NCBI GenBank assembly: GCA_933228675.1
Contig: OW121742.1
Coordinates: 107,400,940-107,464,939 of the forward strand
Direction of reading: 5' to 3'
DNA: 64,000 bases
Source of the DNA: Stomorhina lunata
Taxonomy: Eukaryota > Arthropoda > Insecta > Diptera > Rhiniidae
Shown here: in pieces, positions 22,702-36,299 of the stretch
How positions within the stretch are numbered: the stretch's first letter is position 1
Layout: the number at the start of each line of letters is the position of its first letter
Translations under genes and position numbers: made by a program
The notes under the pieces: generated by a model
What the model was told of the DNA's origin: nothing
The model's input: the letters and a program-made list of their open reading frames with translations, nothing else
Database searches by the model: none

Positions 22702-25700
22702 ATGAGCACTGCTACATTAACAACAGCTACGGCAGCTTTGTCTTTAGAGTCCTCAAGTTCAAGTGAAGCTGCTGTTTCTATTTCACCAGTAAGCACCACC
22801 TTAACCTCATCGAGCAGCGATATAAATCAAAGTGCTGACGAGACAACAACAACAACAGCAGCGGCTGCAGCAAATTTAAATGTCAATGCCTCTTCATCAG
22901 CTTCTACTACTTCACACCTGCCTTTAAATCCCGCCATTTGTCGTTATTTTCAACGTGGTATTTGTCGTTTCGGGTCAATGTGCCATTTCTCACATGAGTT
23001 GACTGGTGGAGAAATCATAAGCCCTCCAACTGCAACAACCTCTCAATCAGCCGGCACTTCCCATGAACGACCCACAACAAGCCGTCACAATAATTGGGTT
23101 AATGCTCCCATTTTTATACCCAAATCAGAACATGCGGCCGGTCAGATTTTAGATCCAGAAACTGAACGTTCCTGGGCCGAAGTGGTGGGTGCCTCTAGTG
23201 CCAATCGCTTGGGTGTAGCGTCTTTTAATCATCATGATACGGCCTCTATCAATGAAGTTTGTCCCTTTGAGGGGGCCTGCCCTTACGGCATGTTCTGTGC
23301 CTATGCCATTCATTTGGAACTTTGCGAAATGTGTGATCAATTCTGTCTCCATCCCTCAGACGAAACACAGCGTAAAAAACATAAAAAGGAATGTTTGCAA
23401 CAGCATGAACAGGCCATGGAATTGTCATTTGCCATAGCGCGATCAAAAGATAAGACCTGCGGCATTTGTTTTGATACCATCATGGAGAAGGCCGGACGTG
23501 AGAAACGTTTTGGCATACTGCCCAATTGTAATCATATCTTTTGTTTGGAATGCATTCGCAAATGGCGTCAAGCTAAACAATTTGAACACAAAATTACCAG
23601 GTAATTGAAGAAAATTTAAAAAGATATAAATAAAACTTTTCTATAATATTTTAATAACAAATTTTGTTATTTCTTCAGATCATGCCCTGAATGCCGTGTA
23701 GCCTCGGATTTTGTTTGTCCCAGTGCCTTTTGGGTGGAAACAAAAGAGGAAAAGGATAAACTTCTTGGGGATTATCGTAAGGCTCTGGGTATCAAAGACT
23801 GCAAGTACTTTAAAAAGGTAATTTGATTTTTTTTTTTTGAAAAATTGAAAACAATTTTGAATTTTTGATAAAAATTCAAACTATAGTAACAATGTGACTA
23901 GGGGTACTCTACAAGGAGGGTTTCATCCCCATTACTATAATTGTTGGCTGTCAATGTCATCCTGAGAAGACTTAACTTGATTGTAAGAAAGAACGTAGTC
24001 TATGCCGATGTCGTAGTTTTATTCGTATCAGGCAAATTCCTGCATACTATCAGGGATATTATACAATCGGCTTTAGGGAAACTATTTTCCTGGGCCAGTA
24101 ATAAAGGACTGGAAATTAATACCTCTTGATCTAGTAAAGTTGTATGAGTTGGGTATATTTAGATATAGGCGGGCGGTACACACCCCAAAATACTGAGCTT
24201 AACCGGCTTCTTGAGCTTGGAATCAGGTTTACCACTGTCTGACTACTTAGTCAAGGAGCTATTGTTCACGACAGCACCAGAGGTCGTAATCTCTAATGGA
24301 ACCGAATGGAAGGGTCGTACATCGCCTTTTCAAGGCATTTCAATCTGGATCAGGTGTCTTCATGGTAGAACAAAACATTAAAAAGTCTTATAGACTTGGT
24401 GACGAGTGCAGTGTCTTACAGGCAGAAATATTTGCCATATGGAAGGCCACAAAGCTTTTTCGAGAAAAGTGAGGTGACGATATATGTCGATAGCCAGGCC
24501 GTCCTTAAGGCGCTACAAGGAGACAGTATCACCTTCAAACTTGTCAAAAAGTATAGATTGACCCTATTAGATCTATCGCTCAGTCATATAATTAGATTTT
24601 GCTGGGTCCTGGGTCATTGCGACAAGTTGTTGACAAAGTCGCTAGACAAGGGTCGAGCTAGAACTTGAGTCAAAAAGTGACTGATATAGCCTAACTAATC
24701 TGTCATTTCTATTTGGGTATCAAGTCTTAGATCAGTAAAGAAGCCTGAAGGACATATATTAAAATATGGTAACCTGCATAACATCTAGGACTTAATGGCC
24801 TTTAACTCTATGTAAAACAGGGGGGATGATAGCATTCCCACGGCAGTCGGTTCTTCGTACCGGATCGACTCAGAAATCTTAGGATTCCGATCAAGGACGA
24901 TATTAACAATAATATCGCAGTTACAACAACAACAACATAGCATTCCGGACTTCTACAGACTACGTCTAGATGAGGACTCGTCCGAATCGGTGGAATACAT
25001 TATCCGTCGCTGTCCAATGCTCTAAAATCCAGAGGCTCAGATCCTGAAGTTCATCATATATTTCATGATGAACTTCAGGATCTGCAGCTTTGCAAACTGA
25101 ATGATTGGTTTTATAACTGGACTTAAGTAGCTTAGATAAGTCATTCGCAACTATTCTATCTTCACTCTCTACTCTTTTGATTATATATTTTCCTATACTC
25201 TTACACTCCTTTCGTTTTCACAACTATCAAGGAGAGCACCACCTTTTGCTAGGTTATCCGCAGTGATGTTACCTTTTACATTACTGTGACTGCGTACCCA
25301 GAGAAGTTCGAATGTTAGAATGCCTCGCCATCTCGTTTAGGGATGCCCGGCATTCACGGATGAGAACGGATGTCGTGTAGACCGATGATAGAGAATGGAT
25401 TGCGGCAAGACTATCTGTACAGAAACGAATATCGTTAAAGTATATTCGGTGGTACGTGAGCCACTTGCTCGCCCTATAGATAGCTGAGATTTCAGCTTGA
25501 AGAGTACTGCATTGTTTGGGGAGCTTGAATTTCACTTTTGTCCCAAAAAGTGGGATAAAGAAGCCCCCTCCTACACCGCGTACCGATTTAGATCCGTCCG
25601 AGTAAATATCCAGGGTCCCTTCTCTGAAGTCGATTTGAGCCCCATAGATATCCACAGAGAAGGATTGCTCGAAAACGGGTGATGGGATGCAGTAGAAACA

Positions 25701-28700
25701 AAGATCCTTCCAGTAAATTAATACAATATTATGCCATCTCAGTAGTCCATTTGAGATGTCATCGGAAATACTTCACCATTACACAATTTGCAACTTTCCC
25801 GAGGCATGTGAATACGAAGATATGTACCTTATCCTTTAGATCATACCTCGTATATGGCAGCTTTAAACAACATTCATAGAGACGTCACTAACTCCACGAT
25901 TTCAGGTTATCGTATGATTGTTGTATTAGGAGGTCGTCAACCGTCCATAGCAGAAGAAGAAAAGAACTTGCCACGGAAAACAAAAGTCGTTCTGGATCAA
26001 CTGAGATCGGAATGGAGCAATAGATTAAACTTCTTTTGGTTTCGCATAGACTACGCCGTCTCCAACGTATCCCCAGCTTGTGGTAAGGCTCCTCATGATA
26101 ATCCCTACATTTTCAACTGAACCGCCAACCCTACTTCATTTAGTCTTAAGGATTTGTGGACTCATCCAGTTGAAGTAGCACAATTTCTTAGCCATATCCT
26201 AACAGGTCCATCTTAAATACAACAGCAATAACATAAATCAAGTTTTCCATACCATTTCTTAGTATAGAGCTTTGATAATTTTATTATTCGTTTATGAATT
26301 AGGGGCAAAGATTTGATTTAATTTTCTTTAAAATGATATTTTTTTTCTTTTATTTTCAGGGCGATGGAAAATGTCCCTTTGGCAATAAATGCTTTTACAA
26401 ACATGCCTTACCCAATGGCGATTTGGTTGATGTTGGCTGTCCCAAAAAGGCCCGAAAAATGCATCGCAGTAATAATGAAATTATAAATTTGCTTGATGTG
26501 AGTATGAAAAAAATTATGTAAAACTTATTATAGTAGAATTTTTTGAAAAAAGAACTTAAGTTTAGTTAATAGAGTAAAAGAATGTTTTTTAAAAATTTTT
26601 GAACATTAAACTAATATTTTTCAATCTTTGAAACTTTCTTTGGAATATTGATTCTGATAAATACATATTTCAAAACAGAGGTTGATTTTTTTTTTGTAAA
26701 AAAACACTTTTCAAAGATAAAAACTTATGTTCTTTTGTCAAATACTAAGATTTTGTCTCTAAATATTTAGAGTAAATTCCATATTCACTCTTAATAATGA
26801 AGAGCTAATTATAAGGTGTGAAACTTTAAAGTCAAACAAAAAATTTGACAAAATTTCAAATGCCTTTTGAGATATTCAAAATTAATAGATTATGAATGTA
26901 CCAGTAGTCTCTGCTAGGAATAGTAAGCTAGGCTGCATGTAAGGGTCGTGTATTCGATTCACACCAAAGACTATTGTTCTGGCCTGTTAGTTTAGACCCA
27001 ATATAAGGTCATTTTGAACTCGTTTGGAATAGTTAGAATACAAATTAGAATATATTACATTTCAAAGTTGTATTGTAATTCAAATAAATGTATACAGCCA
27101 TGTCACAGAACTCAATTTCGTTTGGAAGTGGAATGAACTTCGTATTTTGCTTCTATACAAATAGTATTTTTGGAATGAAACTACTTTCAATTAAAAAGTT
27201 TTACTGTAGTGTATTGCACTAAGATCCTAATTTATTACAATTATTTATTATTGTAATAAATACTTTTTTGATAAAACCAAACAATGTTGGTGGGGAAACC
27301 TGTTGTGGGGGGAAACTTACTGTTTTAAAAGTGGAATTGAATTTGTAGGGTTTTCTTTGTTTCTTCAGTATTTGAACAATTTCTTCTGTTTTATTAGAGC
27401 ATTTCAAATTTTTCGGAATCTAAAGAACCTAAAACCATTTCGATCGGTATTTAACTAAGCAATGTTTTCAATTCCGAACGGAATTTGTTATATGACTGAA
27501 AATAGCCTTATTCTTGCTACCTTAAACTTAGCTCTTCATTCCTTATTTTCATTTTCTTTTTCAAATATTTTTGAACCAATAACTAGAAAGAGAGAGAGAG
27601 ATATAACTCTTTAAGCAAGTTAAACATATTTTTGAAGCACCTTTTAGACATTTGCCAACACTTTAAGATATCCTTGTGCTTATTTGTTGATTGTTTTGCT
27701 TTTAGCCCTAGTCATGTTTTAAATAGTTCTAATAACATTTTTCTTACTTCTTGTCTTTGAAATTTTTTTCTATTCCCAATAACACCCAACAACAGGTGTG
27801 ATATCCTTCTAAAAGTCTAATAGTCAAACATGAAGAAAACTTCAATTAAAAAGAAATATTACACACACAAAAAATTATACTAAAATACACACAGAAAAAT
27901 GGTTTTCAAAACTTATGTAAAGAATTTTAAGCAAACATCATTGCCATCTTTAAAAAAAATAAGAAATAATTGTTATTAGTAATAATTATTAATAATCATT
28001 AAGCAATTATGATTTTTTAAAGTAAAAAAAAACGTAGTCTATAGAAAAACAACAATTACTAAAACTTGCCAAAAGCTGAAGTTAGGAAAGGGGTTGCTCC
28101 ATATTTCAGTATGGTTACCGCGTAACTCGATTCGAAAGTAAAACTGTTCGAATTTGAAGCATTTTGTTTCGAAAATAATTTCTTTCGAATCGAAATACGC
28201 AGTAACCCCCCGAGTTTTGATAAATCATTTTCGATAAATAAATAATTTTTGAAACTAATAAATACAAATTAACTCCCCTAACTTGCTATTGGTAAGTTAG
28301 AAAATAAAGGTTCAAAAACTGCAATAGTTCGTAGCAATTAAGTAAAGAATTCAGTTTTAAATTTAAGTGATCAATTTTTAAAAATGAAAAATAAAATTAA
28401 GGTCTATTTTAAAAACTAGGAATTGGTAATTTTGCTTTAAAATTGCACTATAATTTATTATTAATCGGATTGTAGTGTGTTTGAAAACATTATAATTGCA
28501 ATATAATGCGTTATAATACATTATAATTTTATTATAATGCGTTATTATACATTATAAACTCTTTATAATGCATTATAATACATTATAAACGCATTAGAAA
28601 GCGTTAAAATACATTATAAATTCATAATAATGCGTTATTATACATTATAATCGCATTATAATGCGATAATAATTTATTATAATACATTAAATCTCATTAT

Positions 28701-31222
28701 AATGTGTTAAAAAACATAATAATGACATTATAATACGTTAAGATACATTATAATTTCATTATAATGCGTTATAAAATATTATAATCGCATTATAATTCAT
28801 TACAATGCGATTATAATGTGTAATAACACATTTTAATGACTTTATAATACATTAAATTGAATTATAATTTATTATAAATTATGATAATGGCATTAAAATG
28901 CGTTATAATACCTTATAACCGCATTATAATGTTTTATAATATCTTATAATCGCAATATAATACATTTTTATTGCATTATAATGTGTTAAAATACATTATA
29001 ATCGCATTATAATATTTTAAAGTGCGATTACAATGTTTTATAATACATTATAATCGCTTTATAATACATTAAATCGTATTATAATGTATTATAAAAGTTA
29101 ATAATGGCATTAGAATGTATCTTAATACATTACAATCATATTATAACGTTTTATAATGACTTATAACGGCATTATAATGAGTTATAATACATTATAATCG
29201 CATTATAATGTATTACAATGTGATTATAATGTGTTATAATACATTTTATTAGAGTTATATTACATTAAATCGGACTGCAATGTGTTAAAAACATAATAAT
29301 GCGTTTTAATACCCATATTATAATGCATTATAATGTGTTATAGTACCTTATAATTGCATTAAAATGTGTTATAATCGATTATAATTGCATTATTTTGTTT
29401 TATAATGCTTTATAAGCCGAATTTAATGTTTTATAATACATTATAATCGCGTTTTAGTACATTAAGTCGCATTATAATGTTTTGTAAAGCATAATAATGA
29501 GATTATACTGTGTTATAATACATTAAAATCGAGCTTTAATACAATAAATAGTATTTTAATGTGTTATAAAGCATAATAATGCCGTTATAATGCGTTATAA
29601 TACATTAAAATCACATTATAAAACATTTTATTGCGTTATAATACATTATAATGCGTTATAATACCTTATAATGACATTATAATGCATTATAATAACTTAT
29701 AATCACGTTATAATACATAATAATTGCATTATAATGTGTTATATTATAATGCATTATAATGCGATTATAATAGCGTTATTATATATTGAATTGCATTACA
29801 ATATGTTTTAATACATTATAATAGCATTATAATGCATTATATTATATTATATTATTATACATTATAATTGCATTATAATGCATTATAAAACGTTATAATA
29901 CATTACAATCGCATTATAATGCCATTATAATGTGTTATAAAACATTTTAATCGCGTTATAATACATTAAATCGGATAATAATGTGTTATAAAACATAATA
30001 ATGACTTTATAATGCGTTACAATACCTTCTAACCGCATTCTAATGCATTATATAACCTTATAATTGCGTTATAATGCGTTATAATATCTAATAATCGCAT
30101 TATAATTGCATTATAGTGCTTTATAATGCATTATAATTGCATTACAATGTTTTATAATACAATATAATGCAGTTATAATGTGTTATAATACTTTACAATA
30201 GCATGATAATGTGTTATCAAACGATTATAATGTGTTATAATACATTATAATGTTTTATAATACATTATAATCGCATTATAATGCATTACAGTTCCATTAT
30301 ATTATATTATAATTGCATTATAAAGCGTTATAATACATTATAATCATATTATAATGCATTGCAATGCCATTATAATGTGTTATAAAACATTTTAATCGCG
30401 TTATAATACATTAAATCGGATTATAATGTGTTATAAAACATAATATTGACATTATAATGCGTTTAATACCTTCTTATCGCATTCTAATGCGTTATAATAC
30501 CTTCTTATCCCATTCTAATGCGTTATAATACCTTCTTATCGCATGCTAATGCGTTATAATACCTTATAATCGCATTATAGCGCGTTATAATACCTAATAA
30601 TCGCATTATAATTGCATTATAGTGCTTTATATTACATTACAATTGCATTACAATGTTTCATAATGCATTAAAATGCAGTTATAATGTGTTATAACACATT
30701 ACAATTGCATGATAATGTGTTATCATACAATTATGATATGTTATAATACGTTATAATTTCATTATAATTCTTTATAATAATAAAAATTGCATTACAATGA
30801 AAATCAAAATTAAATGTTAATCTAAGAAAGTAACAAATTATAAATGTGTTCCCTAAAATTGAACAAAAAACAATTCAAATTAGCTTTAAAAAATTTATAG
30901 TAAGAAAAAAAATCGCGTTGAGCCCTAAAGATATTTAGATTTCTTTTATTCAATTTTTGTTATATATTTTTCACTTAATTTAATTCAAGATTTAATGGTT
31001 TTCTTTAATTAATTTTTGTTATTTATATTAATTTATTTAATTTTTTATTAAATTTAGTTTTTGTTCTCACTCACGCTCTCTTTCATCTGCTCTCTTTTCT
31101 TTTTCTCATTGTAGATCTATCTGTATGAATTTCTTGATCAACGTGAACTCAATTTCTATGATTATATAACAAGCACAAGTGATGAAAGTGATGATGAAGA
31201 TGATGAGGATGATGATGAATAA
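22702..31222 (+). CDS. Mkrn1: Makorin, RING-type E3 ubiquitin ligase and RNA-binding protein
   Basis: Four coding exons (22702-23600, 23679-23817, 26360-26497, 31115-31222) join in frame with GT-AG junctions to 427 aa. Makorins are E3 ligases that bind mRNA and poly(A)-binding protein; fly Mkrn1 acts in oocyte mRNA control. Domains in order are a low-complexity Ser/Thr/Ala N-terminus, C3H zinc finger 1 (C80, C88, C94, H98), a PAM2-like motif (WVNAPIFIPK, 132-141), a second C3H (C187, C193, C199, H204), the makorin Cys-His motif (208-231), a C3HC4 RING (253-304, split by intron 1), a last C3H (C341, C351, C357, H361) split by intron 2, and an Asp/Glu tail. Introns 2 and 3 are 2.5 and 4.6 kb and are filled with transposons and a TTATAAT satellite. 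The stop codon lies in GAATAAAT. Confidence 0.96.
23885..25125 (+). mobile_element. Non-LTR retrotransposon remnant in makorin intron 2 (RT, RNase H, tail)
   Basis: In order on the plus strand: a reverse transcriptase core remnant (LLAVNVILRRLN, then VYADVVVLFVSGKF, where YADD has become YADV, then GKLFSWASNKGLEINTS); a linker; an RNase H remnant (VLQAEIFAIWKA in one frame, then YVDSQAVLKALQGDS and IIRFCWVLGHCD); and the DEDSSESVEYIIRRCPML tail at about 24970-25020. Several frameshifts and stops are present. The family matches the copies at 570, 9828 and 10790. Confidence 0.75.
25200..25700 (-). mobile_element. RNase H fragment of a related element, inverted
   Basis: The minus strand encodes LDIYSDGSKSVRGVGGGFFI, LQAEISAIYRASKWL and DIRFCTDSLAAIHSLSS. 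These are the three acidic-residue blocks (D, E, D) of an RNase H domain. It faces the preceding copy tail to tail. Sequence of the same type occurs at 43.3-43.6 kb (-). Confidence 0.75.
25830..26217 (+). mobile_element. Jockey-like non-LTR 3' terminus
   Basis: Encodes LPRKTKVVLDQLRSEWSNRL, SNVSPACGKAPHDNPYIFN, and after one stop SFSLKDLWTHPVEVAQFL. This is the end of jockey-clade pol (normally CPxC...HxxxHLFNCP, then SLWxxPVxVAxFL). The Cys after FN has become a stop. It sits about 140 bp upstream of makorin exon 3. Confidence 0.8.
26498..28110. other. Makorin intron 3, left part
   Basis: AT-rich unique sequence with no coding potential. It contains a short (AG)n run near 27590-27600. Confidence 0.4.
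28113..28212. mobile_element. 100-bp MITE (family D), copy 1, in makorin intron 3
   Basis: The left end GGTTACCGCGTAACTCGATT and the right end ATACGCAGTAACCCCCC are inverted repeats that extend inward through CGATTCGAAAG / CTTTCGAATCG. A second copy with the same core lies at 49831-49934. Confidence 0.65.
28480..30790. repeat. TTATAAT satellite block 1 (10-11 bp unit) in makorin intron 3
   Basis: About 2.3 kb of TTATAAT followed by 3-4 variable bases (GCG, ACA, CGCA), so units are 10-11 bp and often alternate as TTATAATGCG-TTATAATACA-TTATAATCGCA. There is substantial point divergence. It ends 325 bp before makorin exon 4. The same repeat resumes at 32.4 kb. Confidence 0.95.
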
Positions 31223-32380
31223 ATCATTTAAATTAAAAAAGAAGAAACATTTTTAATTAAAAAAAGGTTTTTATGCAAAACTTACACAAAAATACCTAGT
31301 AAAAAAACATATTAAAAACAAAAGTAAAGTCCTTATAATAAAAAGAAAACAAAAACTCATTATATCTATATTTAAACAAAACAAAAAAAAGTATTCAAAC
31401 TAAACAGAAAAAATAACCAAAAAGTAAAAGAAGAAAAAAAAAAAACTAAAGAGTATAGAAAACAAAAGAATTACTTTAAACTTTATCTTAAAAAATACCA
31501 AGAGGGAAAGAGGAAAATATTGAAAACTAAATTAAACTTAATGGCTTAAAAAAATATTTATTAACTAAACTCAAAAGTGTGTAGAAAATATATAAAAATA
31601 TAAATCCTCCTTAAATTCAAACTAAATTCCCAACTAATCCCTGCCGCCACCCTCACCTTAAACTCTCTTTCATTCTCTTAAATTTATTAAATTTAGTAAA
31701 GAGAGCGATAATCCACTTAATGCAACGAACTTTTAAAAGAAATATTAAACTTATAATATCTATTAACTAATTTAAAACTTTTTTTTTTTTATAAAAATAG
31801 AGAATTGTTTTATTAAATCAAATCAAAACTCTTTAAAATTTCTTATGAATCTTTACAAAAAGCAAACAAAAATCATCCATCCTCTTCTAAAACTTGTTAA
31901 GAGGTTTATAAAAAAAAAGTGTTCCAAGTTTAGCAAAACCTCATTAAACATTAATTCATTATTAGAATTTTATTAAATTTTTATCATAATCATTTTTAGT
32001 TTTTTTTTTTTTTTTTATAAAAATTAATTTAAATTTCCTTCTCGTAAATAATTTTTGTTCAAACTTGATTTCTTTTTCGAAAATATTTTTTTTTATGTTA
32101 AAAAACATTTAAAAAAGGTAATTTTAAATAAAACTCTTTATATTGAAATATTTTGGCTTACAAAAAATTTTTTCAACCAGAAATTTTTCTTTTAAAACTG
32201 TATTAGAATTTTTTTAGAAGTTTGAATTCGAAATTATCGAAAAAATTTGTCTTCGTCTTTTTTTGCCTTTTTTAATATAAGAATTGATTGATTTTATGTA
32301 TAAATTAAATATTGCTTCAAATAAGAATATTTTTTTTTAAATTATAAATCATTAAAATCGTCTTAAAAATGCTTTAAAAC
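31223..32380 (+). other. Makorin 3' UTR and AT-rich flank
   Basis: A-rich then T-rich sequence with many possible AATAAA signals, starting in the stop codon itself. No other gene is seen. Confidence 0.5.
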
Positions 32381-32384
32381 TAGT

Positions 32385-34205
32385 TATAATTGGTCACAAA
32401 TGCGTTCTAATTCGTTATAATATCATTATAAATCGTTATAATACATAATAATCGCATTACATTGCGGTATAATACATTATAATCGCATTATAATTCGTTA
32501 TAATACAGTTTAATAGCATTATAATACATTATAATCGCATTATAAAGCGTTATAATACATTATAATCGCATTATAATACTTTTAATACATTATAATCGCA
32601 TTATAATACTTTTAATACATTATAATCGCATTATAATACATTATTATCGCATTATAATGCGTAATAATACATTATAATCGCATTATAATGCGGTATAATA
32701 CACTATAACCGCATTATAATGCGTTATAATACATTATTTTGATTTATAATACATTATAACCGCTTTATATTGCGTTATAATACATTATAATCGTAGTATA
32801 ATGATTTGTAATACATTATAGTCGCAGTATAATGCTTTTTAATACATTATAATGCGTTATAATACATTACAATCGTAGTATAATGCGGTTTAATACATTA
32901 CAATCGCATTATAATGCGTTTTAATACATTACAATCGCATTATAATACATTATAATCGAATTAAACACATTACAATCGCATTATAACACATTATAATCGC
33001 ATTACAATACGTTATAATACATTATAATGCGTTATAATACATTATAATGCGTTATAATACATTATAATGCGTTATAATACATTATAATGGCACTATAATG
33101 TTTCCTTTTACATTATAATCGCATTGTAATAAACTATAACCGCATTATAATGTGTTATGATAAATTATAACCGCTTTATAATGCTTCATAATACATTATA
33201 ATCGTAGTATAATGCGTTTGAATACATTAAAATCGCATTATAATGCGTTTTAATACATTACAATCGCATTAAAACGCATTATAATACATTATAATCAAAT
33301 TAAATACATTACAATTGGATTATAATACATTGTAATCGCATTGTAATACGTTATGATTCATTATAATGCGTTATAATACATTATAATCGCATTATAATGC
33401 ATCCTTTTACATTATAATCGCATTATAATGCACTATAACCGCATTATAATGCGCTATAATGCATTATTTTGATTTATAATACATTATAACCTCATTATAA
33501 TCGTAGTAAAATGCTTTATAATACATTATAATGCTTTAAAATACATTATAATCGTAGTATAATGCCTTTTAATACATTACAATAGCATTATAATCGCATT
33601 ATAAAAAATTATAATTCTTTATAATACATTATAATGCGTTATAATACATTATAATCGCATTATAATGAGATATAATACATTATGGCGCGTTATAATAAAT
33701 TATAATCGCTTTATAATTCGTTTTAATACATTATAATCGCATTATAATGAGATTTAATACATTATAGTGCGTTATAATAAATTATAATCACTTTATAATT
33801 CGTTTTAATACATTATAATCGCATTATAATGCGTTATAATATATTATGATCGGATTCTAATGTATTCTTACACATTACAATCGCATTATAATAAATTTTA
33901 ATGCGTTATAATACATTTAAATCGCATTATAATGCATTTTAATGCGTTATAATACATTTAAATCGCATTATAATGCATTATAATCACATAATGCGTTATA
34001 ATACATTATAATCGCATTGTAATGTGTTAAAATACATTATAATCTCATTATAATGCGTTATAATACATAATAATATACATTATAATCTCTGTATAATGTG
34101 CTATAACGAATTATAAAACATTTTAGTATATTAAAATACGTTGTAATCGCCTTAAAATTCTTAAGAATGCATTATAAACGCATTATAATCGGATTATAAT
34201 CTTTT
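32385..34205. repeat. TTATAAT satellite block 2
   Basis: About 1.8 kb of the same 10-11 bp repeat as block 1. It includes more homogeneous stretches (for example 33010-33085, GCGTTATAATACATTATAAT repeated). The region between the blocks contains makorin exon 4 and its 3' end. Confidence 0.95.
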
Positions 34206-35225
34206 TACACTTTTTTATTTGTACCAAAATACTTAATGTTAGCCCAAATCTTCTTTATCTGTTTCCTTTTGCAACATTTCAATAAATTTGTATCTGGTAC
34301 CTTTAACTCTGTCATTTGGACGTTCTATTTTCCTGACCTTTTCTCTACATTTACCCCCAAAAATGTGTTTCAAAAAGGGCAAAGAATGTTGCCTTCTTAA
34401 AAAGTGGATTATTTTTAGAATAACAAAACTATGGCCTAATTTTGTCTCAAATGTTCCCAGTTTGGATTCTAAAGAATACCAAAATATGGCCTCAGTAAAG
34501 CTTTTTCAGTAAAAAAAAATTCACTGAACGTGATATCCTAAAACTTTTCCCTGATTATAAATAACATCTGACGGCGAAAATTTCACTTTTCCCTTGTTAC
34601 AAAAAAACTTCGGAATTGGGGAAAAAATAAAATTTTTAATGAAAATACTCTTTCACATCAAAACATTTTCCCCGTAGATTTATAATAGGGAAACTAATTT
34701 ATCGTGAAAAATTAGCTTCCTAGAAATTAAAACGGGAATGTTTGTAATTGGACATATTTTTAGTCTTGTAAATTTACAAATAATTCAATTGTATTGCATC
34801 TATTGGCTTTAATGAAGTATTTTTTAGGATGATGTAATATCTCGATTGGTTAAAAAAATGTTGCCATTTGGCACATAAAAGCATCATTTCAGAACAGAGT
34901 TTGAAAGTTAATTTCTAATAAAATTATTTACTTGTAAAATACTTTGTCGTGGAATTGTGTTTTTTGCCTTCTTGCCCTTCAAAAGTAACATTCTAAGAAG
35001 AGAAATGCGACATTCTAGGAAGAGAAAACGCCATAATTTGCTGTTGCCTAAAATGTGGCCTTTTAGCTCTTCTAGTGTTTTTTGGCAACAAAAAATGCAT
35101 AACTGGGAAAGGGCAAAAAGGCATAATTTGAAATTTTAGGCTTTTAGTTTTAGCTCAGGGTGAGGCTTTATATAAAAAGGCAAACAAATTTCTATATATT
35201 TACCCCTTTATTCATAAACGATCGA
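34206..35225. other. Unique AT-rich DNA with a partial family C element
   Basis: No gene is seen. The stretch 34530-34755 is related to the inverted-end elements at 37534-38991 and 44668-44886. Confidence 0.4.
34530..34755. mobile_element. Family C element, partial copy
   Basis: Shares ACTTCGGAATTGGGG, CTCTTTCACATCAAAA, TTATAATAGG and an AACGGGAAT...GTAATTGG end with 38860-38991 and 44750-44886. The left inverted end is not recognisable. Confidence 0.5.
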
Positions 35226-35229
35226 AAAT

Positions 35230-36290
35230 TTGAATTATAAGCTTTTCATAACATTTTTTCGTTTTGGGGGATACATTTTAGTAAACATTTTACTCTATTC
35301 GAAGCCTTATAACTTTTGGGTATATTTTGTTAAGTGAGGGGGTAACATAATTCCCAAATTACTTTCTGTTGTCTGAACTTCAAAGAAACAAATTGGCCTA
35401 TATTAAGTCCAATTTTGGTTTTAAAATGGGAATGGGAATACTTTTTGGGTATATTTTCCTAAATTACTTTCGTTTGTCCGAACTTGGAAATGGGAATACA
35501 TTTTGGTATATTTTGTCCGAACTTGCCCAGAAAGTAACTACACAAGACCTATTATTTAGTATAATTTCTGGTTTTAAAATGAGAAATAAAAATACTTTTT
35601 TTTGTATATTTTGTTATAAGAGAGAGTAACTTACTTCCTAAATTACCCTTTTTTGTCCGGACTTACCCAGAATGTAGCCAAACAGACCTATTATTTAGTC
35701 TAAGTTCTGGGTTTTAAATAGAAAATGAAAATGGGAATACTTTTGGTTGTTTTTTGTTATTCAAGAAAGTAAAACCTAATTAATCTCATTTGTCCGAACT
35801 TACCCAAAAGGAAAACAAATCTTGCTATTATTTAGTCTAATTTCTCGGTTTGAAATGGGAGTACTTTTTGGGTATATTTTGTTATGTGAGGAAGTAACTT
35901 TCTAAATTACCCTCGTTTGTTTGAACTTACCTTTATTATTTAGTCTAATTTCTGGTTTTAAAATAGGAATGAAAATGGAAATACTTTTGAGTATATTTTG
36001 TTATGTGAGAGAGTAACTTAATAAAATACGCTTGTTTGAGAGAGTAAAACCTGAATTACTCTCACATTTCCGAACTTACCCAGAATGGAAACAAATGTTC
36101 CTATTATTTAGTCTTAATTTCTGGTTTTAAAATAGGAATGAAAATGGAATACTTTTGGGTATATATTTTTATAGGAGAGTGTAAATTACATCCTAAGTTA
36201 CCCCCGTCTGTCCGAACTTACCCAGAAATTAACCAAACATACCTATTATTAAATAAAGACAAATTTCTGGTTTTGAACTGAAAATGAATT
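35230..36290. repeat. Diverged tandem array of about 140-bp units
   Basis: TGTCCGAACTTACCCAGAA, ACCTATTATTTAGTCTAATT, TCTGGTTTTAAAAT and TTGGGTATATTTTGTTAT recur in the same order about eight times (TCCGAACTT-type motifs near 35475, 35513, 35655, 35790, 35910, 36060 and 36205). Confidence 0.85.
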
Positions 36291-36299
36291 GAAAATTTT

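Noticed and set aside
26920..26980. Possible tRNA or SINE promoter (GTATTCGATTC) in makorin intron 3
   Set aside because: Only one promoter box resembles the consensus and no stem pairs.
28480..30790. Bacterial-type promoters (TATAAT boxes)
   Set aside because: The motif is just the repeat unit of a satellite in an animal genome.
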